Positions 33,051 through 44,411 of a stretch of DNA of 64,000 nt are shown here, piece after piece. Position numbers and translations under genes: made by a program. The DNA is taken from assembly GCF_964355755.1 (NCBI RefSeq), contig NC_092672.1, forward strand, positions 33,662,501-33,726,500. The letters are read 5' to 3'. Below the pieces are notes generated by a model. That model had not been told where the DNA came from, made no database searches, and saw only the letters and a program-made list of their open reading frames with translations. Numbering within the stretch: position 1 is the stretch's first letter; each line of letters starts with the position of its first letter. The stretch is from Antedon mediterranea. Taxonomy: Eukaryota; Echinodermata; Crinoidea; Comatulida; Antedonidae.

Positions 33051-33494
33051 CTTTCTACACACCCAGTTTATACGTAAGTATTATTTTTTATTTATGTCAA
33101 AAGATGACCTTTTGATACGTGATTTTTAAAATAAAATATCACTTAATCTGTCAATAAAAAATTAATAGATATAATATGTCAGGCAAGTAAAAAAATTTAA
33201 TAATGCATTTAATTAAAGTGTAAATGAAATGTCCATGCAACTGATATTACAATATATTTACAAAAATGATCAAAATAATATCAATTGAAATTATTCATTC
33301 AGTCTGGTTTCACATTAGATGAATGAAGTTTTACAGTAGTACAGTACTGGGACATGCAACAGTGACACATGCGTGATATGGATGGGCCTGTTATGGTCGC
33401 TTGACATGGAACAGCACAGCAGTTTCTTGTTGTTAGACATGAACCGTACGAGAATCGGGTGATATAACCTTGCTTTTACTGTATTTTTTTGGTT

Positions 33495-33519
33495 ATCCGC
33501 ACTTGGCGGATAACCCCTT
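33495..33519. repeat. Hairpin present only in segmental copy 1
   Basis: GGTTATCCGC-acttg-GCGGATAACC is a perfect 10-bp stem with a 5-base loop. Segmental copy 2 reads straight from 'tactgtattttt' into 'gtattttgttag' without it, so it was inserted into copy 1 or lost from copy 2. Confidence 0.8.
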
Positions 33520-33689
33520 GTTGTATTTTGTTAGTATAGTATAAAGTATATCTTTTTTTTAAATAGTTCATGCCAGTTTCAAATGTATTTCCATTTTATA
33601 TTACTATGGACAATAAAATAATATCAGTGTCAGTAGTATCAGTATATTATATCAAACTGTTGAGTGTCTATTGCAATATATTTTCCATT

Positions 33690-34390
33690 TTTACCGCAGA
33701 AGAAGGAGAGTTAATTGTAGTTACACCTTATTTCCTTATTAGAATCACCGAATGGCAAACCCTCGTAAACTTGGTAAATTGTACAATAGTTCTCTTGTTT
33801 ATGGAATGAAAGGGACACGTTAATTGTTGAAAATATTACTAGTCTTTTTTATCGCAGAATAAGGATAGTGAAGTGTTGTTGTTACACCTTATTTCCAATT
33901 AAAAGCATTAATCAGGAAAACCCTCGTAAATGGTACAATAGTTCTCTTGTTTATGGAATGAAAGGGGCACGTTAATTGTTGAAAATATTACTAGTCTTTT
34001 TTATCGCAGAATAAGGATAGTGAAGTGTTGTTGTTACACCTTATTTCCAATTAAAATCATTAATCAGGAAAACCCTCGTAAATGGTAAAATAATTCTCTT
34101 GTTTATAGAATGAAAGGGGCACGTTAATTGTTGAAATATTGCTAGTCTTTTTTATCGCAGAATAAGGATAGTGAAGTGTTGTTGTTACACCTTATTTCCA
34201 ATTAAAAGCATTAATCAGGAAAACCATCGTAAATGGTAAAATAATTCTATTGTTTATAGAATGAAAGGGGCACGTTAATTGTTGAAAATATTACTTTAGT
34301 CTTTTTTTCATTACCGCAGAAGAAGAAGCGTTAATTGTTACCGGTAGGCCTACATCTTATTTCCAGTTAGAAACAGCGAACTTTCAAAAT
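33690..34390. repeat. Roughly 152-bp tandem repeat, five units
   Basis: 'gcagaa(taagg/gaagg)' recurs at about 33697, 33853, 34006, 34157 and 34315. The unit includes 'ttacaccttatttccaatta', 'aaaccctcgtaaatgg' and 'gaatgaaaggggcacgttaa'. Segmental copy 2 has about three units (46640-47100). Confidence 0.9.
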
Positions 34391-34705
34391 TGTATAACAT
34401 ATTGCCCTTGTTTATAGAATGAAAACATTTTACGAAGATCTAGAGCCTCGTTTCCACTCGTCGAATTTTTTCGGGCGAATCGAGCTTGTATGCATGCGTA
34501 GAGGAATTGGAAGATGAAAACATTAATACGAATGCGTATAAGCTGACGCTTTCGATTCACGTGTACAAATTCGCATTTCAGTGTGAGTAACATAAATTAT
34601 AGTCGGTTAATACACTTCATATACAGATTGATGTTACAGATACATTTATTCATGAAATAACAAATAAAAAAGTTGGTTACAAAATAATAGTTTAAGTTTA
34701 AAACA

Positions 34706-35270
34706 GTAATTATTAATTAATGTAATTCCAAATTAAATACAAATTGTTTGTAAATTGTTGTACCTTTTGGGTTTGTAGTAGCTACAACGTTTAATCATGA
34801 TCTATATACTCACCGTTGTCTACTTCTTGTGGGAATAATAATACAGTAATAGACAAGGTACTTTTATGCTTCGTTTGTTTATGGTTAAGTTTGCCTTGCA
34901 TCTACTTTTCAAAACGAGCGCTAGAGAGTAGTAAAGTCAGTGATGACGTATCGCAACTATACAGGGGCGGACCAATGGGTGTCATTTAACAATTCGCTTC
35001 GACACAGGTCACTCACACGGGTCCTGTGGCTCAAATACTCAGTGTCTACAGCGCTGGATGCGATTTTTTTTTCGTACATAAGTTGGGGACCCCTCATGAA
35101 ACGTCACAAAATAAACATGAATAATTCATCAGTTAAATTTGTTGTTCCGTGTGCACGGTTTTGTTGATGATATCCCTTGTTGCAAAATCAATATTTCAAA
35201 TCACCAATGGAACTGTTATAATAAATAAATACATACCATAAATATTTATGATAGTCAGATTACCCTCTCC
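34706..35270. other. Unique spacer between segmental copies, left part
   Basis: AT-rich, no supported gene. It leads into the minus-strand FEN-like gene copy. Confidence 0.4.
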
Positions 35271-35272
35271 AG

Positions 35273-36541
35273 TCAATAAAGTTCATCGATATCGTCTACT
35301 AGCTCTACATTCCAGTCCTTTGTATTCTCACATCCATCACCACACTCATATGCATCAGTACAAAGCAAGTTGTTTTTCTTATTACAACTACAGCGATTTG
35401 TTGAGCATGAACCATTGCAGGTACATCGACGAATTTCTAGAAGAGCTTCTGGTGCTGGTGGATTGTTGCAAAATACCGGCTTCAAGTGACCATCTTCTAG
35501 TTGCCAGGAGTAGTCAGTTGCTGGTGGAATAGATGGAATTGGCTTGCATGATGAATTCCATACAATAGACATGTAGTATTCTTTTTCCACGTGTGGTCTA
35601 AGAGTTCCCATGGTTGGAGGTAATTGTTGTCCTTCCTTGCCTTTCCGTGCAAATAACATCCATCTCAAGTCTGTGACATAATCTGCCTTGATCTTAGAAG
35701 TACTGTATAATATGCAAACATATCTTTCCATTTGCCTGAAAATCCAATTTGGTATTTCAGAGGTCAGTCCATATACAGCAAATGCATCTAGTATTTCATC
35801 GTCAAATTTCATAAGTGCTTAATTGAAATGGGCGGACACTCCTTTTCCAGCAAATGTACATGTGTTATCTGTACCTTTAAATGTGTACCATCCAATCAGT
35901 GCTGCTGATATTTGTTTTCCAAGTCGGTAATAGCATTCCCATATAGGTATTTTTTCCCCTCTTTTCCTACAAAATGTGGTCATTGGAGGAAGTAGAGGAT
36001 AGCTTCCTGTTAAAAGGATAAAGACATCAGTATCTACAGAAAATATGTCAACATTGGCACTTGGGTCTTTGTTCATACAATCAAAGGCATTCAATAAGAC
36101 CAGTTGGTCCCCTTCTTCCAACGTTTGTTGTCCGTGTATCATCTCTGGCATCATGATAATTTCTGAGAGATTGCAGTTTGCCATCATGGATGTGTGATGT
36201 GTTACTAGGACCTTCTTCGTGTTGTTCTTCAAGTGATTAAGTATCTTCTCTGACAGGTATTTTGTAAGTTCAGCTTTGGTCTCTATGTGCGATAAAAATG
36301 TTTTAATGTTCTTAATCTCAGTGTTGTCATTGACATGGTAGTGAATGGTAGTTGTTTTCTGTGTTCTCTTATCTCGTGTAGATTCTTTTAAAGATCCTGA
36401 TAGATACTGATCAAATAAAAGACGAACTTCATCATATGGTTTGCTCATACCAACAATCAGGTTAACAAATTCAGATGCAAAGTCAGAAGCATTGAACTTA
36501 TCAGACACCTTCTTTACATTATTATACAAGTAAATGTACAT
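35273..36541 (-). pseudogene. Second FEN/PIN-like transposon gene, one in-frame stop
   Basis: Two minus-strand frames (36541-35819 and 35812-35273) lie in the same phase. They are separated only by a TAA at 35821-35819 within the context AHFN-stop-ALMKFDDE. Together they cover about 420 residues of the same family as the gene at 22053: FDQYLSGSLKESTRDKR, VTHHTSMMANCNLSEI, a metal-binding-type FSVDTDVFILLTG, FKGTDNTCTFAGKG, and a Cys-rich tail (CTCNGSCSTNRCSCNKKNN, CTDAYECGDGC). The N-terminal third of the family is absent. It carries a variant GTD in place of the GCD of the first copy. Cysteine spacing in the tail differs, so the two are old relatives rather than recent duplicates. Confidence 0.75.
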
Positions 36542-37540
36542 GTACTAATAATAAGTATGATTTCCCAGCAAACACTGTCTAAATCGGTTTAAAAAACACA
36601 CCATTTATACTCATGAAATCTAATCTGCTTGAACTTTCAGCCAATCACAGGCTAGGATTATGTATAGAGATAATGAGTGGCTTTTATTTATTTTAAAACT
36701 TTAATTTCCAAGCTTAAGTGAATGTTTTAAAGCATCAATAATTGAAAAATCAATAATGTGTTACTATGGATGTTCTGAGCAATCTGTCGAAAAATGTCAT
36801 CTATATTCAACATGTTGTGGATATCACACATATGGTCAAAGGTCAGATATGGTTTTTCCGGCCATCTTGAATTTTGAAAAAGCGCCCCCAGCGAATGAAC
36901 AACGCGTTTAGAATTTGGACAACAAGTTGGAAGTTGTTTCTTGTGATGTCCTTGATCACTTAAAAGTGAAAAATCAAACTTGGCTAAATATATGAAGTAA
37001 AGTTAATATAGTGACAAATGCTGCCTGACTATATATTAAAATCACGTTTGTTTTACTTGAGACCACAAGACACGATAACTACATACATGGTCCAAATTAA
37101 TAATTTAATATTCTATAGATTAACGCAATTTTTAATGACAGGAGGTGGCAGGCCAATATGATAATTCAAATATAAAAATTGCATATTTTATTAATATTAC
37201 CAACTACTTAAAATTACCGGTCGTAAGAAAGTGAAATGTTCGTAGTCCAATTGTGATTAAATTAAAACAGAATTGTTCAGCAATATATTGTTGTTGTTGT
37301 TGTTAATTAACATGACAATAGAACAATCAGACTGCGCACACGATGTCTACGTGGCTACGTTTTGTTCTCAAAAAATGTATAGAGGGCCGCGGTTAGAGAC
37401 ACGGAGTTCAATGAGCGTGTTTGTTTGATTGGCAGCAGAGCCATATATTATGGCTCTGATTGGCAGCAGTGCTTTGGTATAGGCAAGCGCGTTGGAAAAT
37501 CGTTTGATGTCACAGTCGATTCATATCCGTCTATTCCTTA
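36542..37540. other. Flank of the second FEN-like copy
   Basis: About 36830-36890 reads 'ggtcaaaggtcagat' then 'ccggccatcttgaattttga'. It resembles the flank of the first FEN-like gene (gcggccattttgaaaatgg near 24570), suggesting shared element sequence. A small palindrome, 'agagccatatattatggctc', lies at about 37435-37460. No gene is seen. Confidence 0.4.
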
Positions 37541-37960
37541 ATCCATGCCTAAACAAATTCGATAGGCTCGTTGTCCAACAAGTGATGATGTTACGAAGGC
37601 TGACCTGGGTGTGTTGATTGGCTACTTTGTTAACGTAACAAAATAGTTTGTTTGCCTCCTGTTAGACTTGCCCCAAGTCTGTATTCATTGTCTTTTTTAT
37701 TTTTTTTTTATTTCGATCTTTGCGTATCCAAGCTCAAGTAGTATACGTATAAAACGCCATATGTGCAAAAATATTTATCTTTTTACTAAAATTAAGACAA
37801 AACTTCATCTGGAACCAACCCAAACTATCCCTCCGTGAGTATGGAGACCACGCCCACAAGTTCCGAGAAACACACACTGTTTATTTCAGATTCTAATTAG
37901 TTCAGGGTTACATCAAGTGGTTAAATGCAGAACCAACTTTATATACATCATCGAGTAAAA

Positions 37961-38179
37961 ATGATAGAACGTGGACGCGCGATTTACCGAATTTTGCCCT
38001 TACGTAAATGTATAGATGCAGCTAGGTCAATAGCAACAAGGCCTACTATCTTCTATCCACTATATTCATTTGAAATTGTAATGAGTTGCCTTAACAGATA
38101 TAACGACAATTTGTGGTTTATATGGCACAACTCTACACATACAGTAGACCAATGTAATGCGAATAATGTATTTCAATAA
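37961..38179 (+). CDS. Small conserved frame, copy 2
   Basis: Counterpart of 15196-15408 (MIERGRAIYRILPLRKCI ...), one residue longer internally (ATRPTIFYP) and one at the end (NNVFQ). No family recognised; may be non-coding. Confidence 0.2.
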   Translation: MIERGRAIYRILPLRKCIDAARSIATRPTIFYPLYSFEIVMSCLNRYNDNLWFIWHNSTHTVDQCNANNVFQ

Positions 38180-38942
38180 CTATCAATAATACTCAATACA
38201 TGGGAATCAAAGCAAGAACGAACAAACATCGCCAGCGTACTAACGCATATATTTAGGCCTAAAGCTTCAGAAAAATTAAATAAATTGTTTTCAGAAACAA
38301 TGCATATTCAAAATATTAATTATCAATTATAGCAGTTATATTAGTGTAGAAATATTATAGGCCTACCTATGATCAATTAATCAATCAATTTTCAAAATAG
38401 CAGATAGAAAGCAATTCCAGATTTTTTTAAATAAATCAATCAGCTAGAGATTTATTCATATTATTATTATTATATAGCAGTATAAGGAATATAAATTATC
38501 AAATGTTAAATATAGCATCTATATTCGTTTAGACATTTCTATTTATATAACAAATATAAATCATTTACAGAACCAAAAATATCAAATATAGCTAGCTATA
38601 GCAGTGTAACAACATTATACTTATAGAGGCATCAGACATTTCAGAGTACCTAAATTATAAAGCAAAGTTCGAGAAAGAAATATTAAGCTACTCAGTAGCA
38701 ACAGACTTAAATTCAAATACTTAATAAAAATAGCTGATATAAATAAAACGTTTGTAATGTTTTATGTAAGATAAATGTGCATGTGAAATTAAAATTAATT
38801 ATCCTTCGAATTATACACATCTGGGCAAGTTTTAACCATTTATTCATACTGCCAATTTAGGTTGTTTCATCTTAGAAATTAGAAATCAATAACATAACTA
38901 CCACAACCGCTTTATGTAAAAAGAAAAACAGAATCAGAGCCG

Positions 38943-40208
38943 TTAACCAAACGCATGAAGCTTGTAATACCCTCTGTCAACAACAGAAAGGCGCCCATAT
39001 GGGGCCCGGTGATGAACATTTGCATTTTTCAGTATGACGCCTACTGCCGGATAATGAGTGCAACCCGTCCGAAGATAAGCCGGCAAATTATTGTAAATTT
39101 CTTTAGCTCCATACCATCTCCAAAAACTTGCAATTGAGACAGAGTTGAAGGCGTCTCTGGCGTACGATTTACTACTGCTCGGTTCTTCTTTAGAACGGCT
39201 TGCTACGACGATGTTTCTGCCATGGTTGCGGAATAAAGTATACCCGCCGCAAAATTTCACCCAATGATTCTTTTCTCCGTAAATTTCGTTGTAAACACCA
39301 ATGTGCCAATATCTCCAATCGTATTTGTCAGTGAGGAATTCATAAGTTTCCTTAACAAAGTCAATGTTACTTTTGCCATTTAACAAAGCCAACTTGTTAT
39401 TTAAATCGGTTAGGAGCTGTTGTTTCCAAACATCTCTCACTTGTGTGTCTACGTATTTTATATGGTTAAGTAACTGGTTAATTTTGCCTTCCCAAAGATC
39501 TTTTTCATCTTCATATGTGGCATCTTCACCTATGACTTTCAGATACGCTAGATGGACTTTCACACCCTGTAATATTAATTGCATTACTCCTGTCAACATT
39601 TTTTGAACTCGTCCTCGGTGACTGTCTGTATATTTTATGGCTGTTTTCGGAATGTTAAAAACCAGAGGAGATTGTCCCATCATACCACGCCAGAGGTTTA
39701 CTGTTGCGCTATCTAACTGACCTGAGTAAGCAGCGATAAATAATTCCTTCTGTCCTTGAATTGCATCAGTAGGAGCGTCGAGAAACTGTTGTAGGCGATG
39801 AGACAAACCATATATTTCGAATACATATTGTCCATACTGAGCTTTCAGAGATGTTTCTTGAATAAGATGTTTCACTTCTTCAAACTTTGTAAACACTTTG
39901 TCGAATTTTTCGTCTATGTTTTGGAATTCTTTCTTCATTAATTGCAATTCAGCAGACGGAGAAGTTGGCAACAATATAGAAACCAACGCCATTGCTGGCC
40001 CGATGGCACCTAAGAATGGTCCAATATGCTTGGCTAACTTGACGATTGTATTACTAAAATGACTGGACAACTCGTCATTAGCACTAAAAATGTCGACGAT
40101 CGCATTTCCGGCTTTTACACCAACTCTGACCTTAGCGATAACTTCTGCTTCATCCTCTCCGTAGATCGACGGAGTAAAAACCAAAATGCATAACAATGCA
40201 ATATACAT
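38943..40208 (-). CDS. Secreted rapunzel-like protein, paralogue 2
   Basis: The ATG at 40208 gives 421 residues with the same layout as paralogue 1: an identical signal peptide (MYIALLCILVFTPSIYG), the acidic N-terminus, the hydrophobic segment (IGPFLGAIGPAMALVSILLP), the EFQNIDEKFDKVFTKFEEV helix, and the RYWHIGVYNEIYGEKNHW / VKFCGGYTLFRNHG C-terminal half. An ATG further upstream in frame (40247) is not used here because its codons overlap the splice acceptor 'ttttgtcttttcag'. Differences from paralogue 1 are many substitutions with an open frame in both, plus loss of about 14 residues near FWRWYGAKEIYNN. Two intact frames after clear divergence suggest both remain functional. Confidence 0.75.
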   Translation of the reverse strand: MYIALLCILVFTPSIYGEDEAEVIAKVRVGVKAGNAIVDIFSANDELSSHFSNTIVKLAKHIGPFLGAIGPAMALVSILLPTSPSAELQLMKKEFQNIDEKFDKVFTKFEEVKHLIQETSLKAQYGQYVFEIYGLSHRLQQFLDAPTDAIQGQKELFIAAYSGQLDSATVNLWRGMMGQSPLVFNIPKTAIKYTDSHRGRVQKMLTGVMQLILQGVKVHLAYLKVIGEDATYEDEKDLWEGKINQLLNHIKYVDTQVRDVWKQQLLTDLNNKLALLNGKSNIDFVKETYEFLTDKYDWRYWHIGVYNEIYGEKNHWVKFCGGYTLFRNHGRNIVVASRSKEEPSSSKSYARDAFNSVSIASFWRWYGAKEIYNNLPAYLRTGCTHYPAVGVILKNANVHHRAPYGRLSVVDRGYYKLHAFG

Positions 40209-41179
40209 GGTCAAATTCTTTCTGAGCCTGAAAAGACAAAATTCCATATAAAAGAGCTACAGGAAATCAATTTTAGATCTACAACTGAGTAGAAATACAG
40301 GATTATTCTAGCACGTCACCTACGTTTTCAACATGGTAATTTAACATAACAAAATGATTAAAATGTTATAAACCAAAGAAATTGTTTGCTTTTCGGAAGA
40401 GACCAGTCGACGTCATCATGCGTTAGAAACACAAAATTACATAGGAAAACAGAAATCGTCCTACGGAAAATAATTTTACTTTGGTTAGTTGAGAAGCCAT
40501 TGAGTATAGCTAATGTTCGTTTTGAAACTTGAAATATTGTTGTCCGTATTCTGAGCAAAGTTATGGCGGAGCTGTCTATTTAGTGTCAAATTGTTTAAAC
40601 TATACATGTTTATAGTGACACTTTCTGAACATTTTGTTGAAAAAGACCGGAAATTCCATTTTGTTACCATATATAATTGTCATACATAAAAAAAACATTT
40701 TTTTTGCAAATTTGTTGAGGTTAAGCCCTATATTTTCATATTTTGACCCGACTAACATGTCTTTGTTAAAATGTGAGCAAACTTCTAGATGCATCCAGAA
40801 ACAAAAAAGCAGCAAAAAATCTTGATGAGGAGAGCTAAGTTTTTCATTCAGCCGATTATCCGGACTTTATCTATTTCCGAAGTATCATAATAATTTGGTA
40901 ATACATCACATGTGTTTCACATGTATCTAGTAACAACACGTACCCACTTGATACAGGCACCACATGTGATATAAATGAGATACTGCATTACCAAATATGC
41001 CTTGATACTTCTTAAATATACAGCATTGTGAATCGGATGTTACGAGTGTATCGAAACTGTGGAACCTTTTGCTAGAAACTGTGAAGCTTTAAAATTCACT
41101 ATAATCTTAATAATAATTAACATTACTCGTATTTGACACCCCCCCCCCCCCTCATGCATATAAAGAAAAAAAAGGTATC

Positions 41180-41400
41180 ACAAAGTGTGACATGTAGTGT
41201 TACAAAGTGCGACTGTGCAATGTAAAGTGCGATAGATCAGTTATTACAAAGTGCGATCACTTTCACTACAAAGTGCGAAATGAATACAAGCGCGAAAACA
41301 TTTTTAGAAAGTGCGATAGATATTTCAAAGTGCGAACACGTTATTAAAAAGTACTATAGGTACCTATTACAAAGTGGAAAGTGCGACAGCTATTACACAA
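41180..41400. repeat. Irregular AAAGTGCGA array, copy 2
   Basis: Matches 18320-18560 in word order and spacing. Confidence 0.85.
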
Positions 41401-41457
41401 AAGTTCGACATAACATTTGGTTAGCAAATAATATGCTATATGTTATATAAAAACATG

Positions 41458-42305
41458 GAAACTACTAAGTAGACAATGATAGAAAGTGCACTTTCGAACG
41501 AAATGAATACAACAAAAATGAAATAGCAACAGTTGCAGACGGAAACCTAAAGTAGCTTGATTTTCAATGGTAACGATAGGGCTCTAGTAGCCCTAGATAG
41601 GAGAAGTGGTGTTTATGATTTACCCATAAATAAAGCATGCCGGGAAAGTTTGCATTGTCAAGAAAAGGTTACGTAATCATATGACGTCATGTTAACCATA
41701 ATTTGGCGTCACCAAAAAAAATAAACATTTTTTGTAGTTCTAAATATAAAAATAATTGGCGAGTATACAACTGTAATACTTATTATGTTTGAAGTATATA
41801 CTAAAAATGGCATTTGCACAATTGTAATATGACCATCGTTAATCGATTTTGATAGAGAGGTTTAATGTAATGTGGTGGAAAAGTCACATTTTAATCAATA
41901 AAAGGTAATATATTTTATCCCATTATATAATTTCAGTCAATATTATTTTTTTCCTAATCTAATTTATCTTTGCATAATAAAGATAAATATTTTTTCTGTA
42001 AAACGTTTTTGTTAAAACCTAAAACTAAATTTTCTATTATTTCATAAATATATCTCCCATTATACATAGTGTAAATTGAATTGGCTTTTATTACACTAAC
42101 CCACGAATACATTATAAAATCATCCTACTAACATACATTTACCTATTTAATTTCTTTCCTAAATAATAATGTCATTACCTTCGTCTGTTCTTTTGACCTT
42201 AACTTGCCAATTACTTCTACAGGTAGATCGTTCTGAAGAGATTGTGTTGTTGCTAGTGTTTCGACGTTTAGGCTTCAGTCGAAAAATAGTATCTACAATC
42301 CAAAC
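41458..42305. other. Sequence specific to segmental copy 2
   Basis: AT-rich, no gene seen. It occupies the position taken by the LINE reverse-transcriptase fragment in copy 1. Either it was replaced there, or it was inserted here. Confidence 0.6.
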
Positions 42306-43690
42306 AAGAGCGAGCATATTTATATGATTGGAAAATGAAGATTGCTTTTGATTGGTGGAAAGCAAAGCATACATTTGGACAACAAACCAATCACTCGCGA
42401 GTTTGTTTTTTTTTTCAAAGGCGTTAAACACAGTTGTAAGCCACTAAAATTTATTTTTTAAGAAGCAAATTGAGGTTTTGATGAATTTCAAAAAGTAATT
42501 TGGTCAATGATCATCATTGGCGAAATTGATACTGTACACATTTTTTTGCTTGACTTGTCCGAGAGTTAACGTTGTGCAATTCTTCCTTTTTAATATTGTA
42601 TTTTTAATAGTTTTAATAATGTTATGATAAAATCTTTTAATCAGCTGTATGTAATATATAACCTTGCTTTTACTGTATTTTTTGTATTTTGTTAGTATAG
42701 TGTAAAGTATATCTTTTTTTTAAATAGTTCATGCCAGTTTCAAATGTATTTCCATTTTATATTACTATGGACAATAAAATAATATCAGTATCAGTAGTAT
42801 CAGTATATTATATCAAACTGTTAAGAGCCATTGTCTGTAAAAATCAAAGATTTGGTGGCAGATGTAAAAAAATGGATTTCTCTCAAATTTTTACCATGAA
42901 TAGACATTTCAATTAAAAGCATATCTACAGCATTCATTTTAATTTTTAGCCTCCGTTGCCATGACAAGGGTCAATTATCAAAATTTTGATGTTTTTGCCA
43001 TTTTTCACAGATTTTCAATAGTGAAAAAGTACAAACTTGTATACTTATTTTAACCAAAAATACTTACAGTATACAGTTTTTGTTTATAGCAGTGTAAACA
43101 ACATGTATTGAGATCCATTTAATGTAGAAAAAAAAAATTACAAAATGGAGTTTGGTTGATACCATTATTGTAAAAAGGGGTGTTTTTAAAAAATATTTTT
43201 TTTATAAAAGTATACCTTATAAACGTACCTATAACTTCCAAAGTGGTGTTTTTAAATCAATGAGGTTTTTTAAGTTGATAGTTAATAAGTTTTTCAACAA
43301 TAATCACGAAAAAAACACTGGGGTAAATTTCGTACATAGGTTTTGTGTTGCCAGGAAAATACGAAAAATACAAAAAAATACAAGCAAAATATCAACAAAC
43401 AAAACACATGAAACACAATTAAAATATGGCTAATCCAATAATAAAATATATATGTGGCTTGTCATAATGCTACTAGAGTCATACGAATAGTTTAGATAAA
43501 ATAGGAGAATGTGTTGCCAGGTTTATTTCAATTAATTGCCAGAAAAACAGTATTTTGCATTGAAATATTTAGTTGATGGAAAATAATGTTAAACTTTGAA
43601 ATAATTGCGTCAATGGTTTTTATAAATTTTTAAATCTATTTTGTGTAAAGAGATACATAAAGACCTCACAAAAAATCTGACCTTGTAAAT

Positions 43691-43716
43691 AGGTCATTTG
43701 AGGTCAAAAGGGGTCA
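43691..43716 (+). promoter_or_regulatory. Overlapping DR4-type half-sites in TTAA element
   Basis: AGGTCA-tttg-AGGTCA-aaag-GGGTCA: three half-sites at 4-base spacing. Another perfect DR4 (AGGTCA-aatg-AGGTCA) is at 43927-43942. These belong to a diverged internal repeat ('gaccttgtaaa...gaggtcaaatga'). Sequence match only. Confidence 0.35.
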
Positions 43717-44411
43717 GAATGCAAAACAGGACAGGTCCCCACTTTACTACAACTATTAATGTTTGATCAAAATCTATGTGTAACTAAGGAAAGTAATTTT
43801 TTAAAAAACGTAAAAAATGGCGTTTTTATAAATACAAAGAATTGATTGCATTTGTAATTTTTCTCAATTTTACTTCTACTGCATTCTATTAATGACAAGC
43901 TTTACCTTGTAAATTCATTCATTTTGAGGTCAAATGAGGTCAACATTTTACCATAGTAACTGTTTCTATGCAAAAATTATAAGGGGTTTTTCATAAATAT
44001 AAAACATTTGTTCTACATAGTCTTGACAAATCTGAATAAAGGTAAACAATTGACCTTTAATGTTATCTTAAACCTGTTTACGTAAGGATATTTAAAAGAA
44101 AATTAAATATGAAAAAAAAAAAAAATTTACATATTGAGGTCAAATGACATCAACATTTTACCTATAGTTTATTGTAGCTACTGTTTCTATACATAACTAA
44201 GTACAATATTTTTAATATGGGGTTTCATGACTACAAACAATTGATTACATAGCTTTACTACTTTTTCCCAAATTTACTTATCTACTGAATCCCAGAAAAT
44301 GTCTGACCTTGTGAAAGGGTGATTTGTTGGGTCAAGTTATGTCAAAATGTATTATTTATGTTATCTTAGAACCTGTTTCTATGCGTAACTAAGGATAATT
44401 GTTTTTTTAAA

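Larger units (their letters stand above)
19621..33469. mobile_element. 13.8-kb composite insertion with 150-bp TIRs and 8-bp target duplication
   Basis: The inverted termini are 19629-19779 and 33308-33461, nearly identical over 150 bp (cattctcgtacggttcatg inward). 'ATATAACC' flanks both outer ends (19621-19628, 33462-33469). The paralogous position in segmental copy 2 (42656-42663) has a single ATATAACC with uninterrupted flanks. This is the pre-insertion site. A 7-8 bp duplication suits hAT- or P-type DNA transposons. Most of the length is later nested DNA: the FEN-like element, a satellite, a LINE and two elements inside the LINE. No transposase of its own is visible, so the founder was probably non-autonomous. 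Confidence 0.9.
14695..34705. repeat. Segmental duplication, copy 1 (with nested insertions)
   Basis: Collinear with 37540-47385: the 'ggctcgttgt..aacaagtga' block, the 'cgccatatgtgcaaaaatat' block, the plus-strand 'MIERGRAIYRIL' block, the secreted-protein gene, the AAAGTGCGA array, the 'gagcgagcatatttatatg' block, the 'gttcatgccagtttcaaatg' block and the 150-bp satellite appear in the same order and orientation. Homology stops near 'gtttaaaac' (34700 / 47380). Copy 1 differs by the 13.8-kb insertion at 19629-33461 and a LINE fragment at 18606-19253. Confidence 0.93.

Noticed and set aside
33570-33809. Frame 'MPVSNVFPFYITMDNK...' shared by both segmental copies
   Set aside because: The frame is cut by the TTAA insertion in copy 2 and runs into the 152-bp satellite in copy 1; similarity is due to duplication.
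40209-40247. Upstream ATG for paralogue 2
   Set aside because: Its codons include a splice acceptor conserved with paralogue 1, where this ATG is absent; the signal peptide begins at 40208.
43152-43433. 93-residue basic frame in the TTAA element as a transposase remnant
   Set aside because: Lys/Asn/Phe-rich composition expected from AT-rich DNA; no DDE-type motif.
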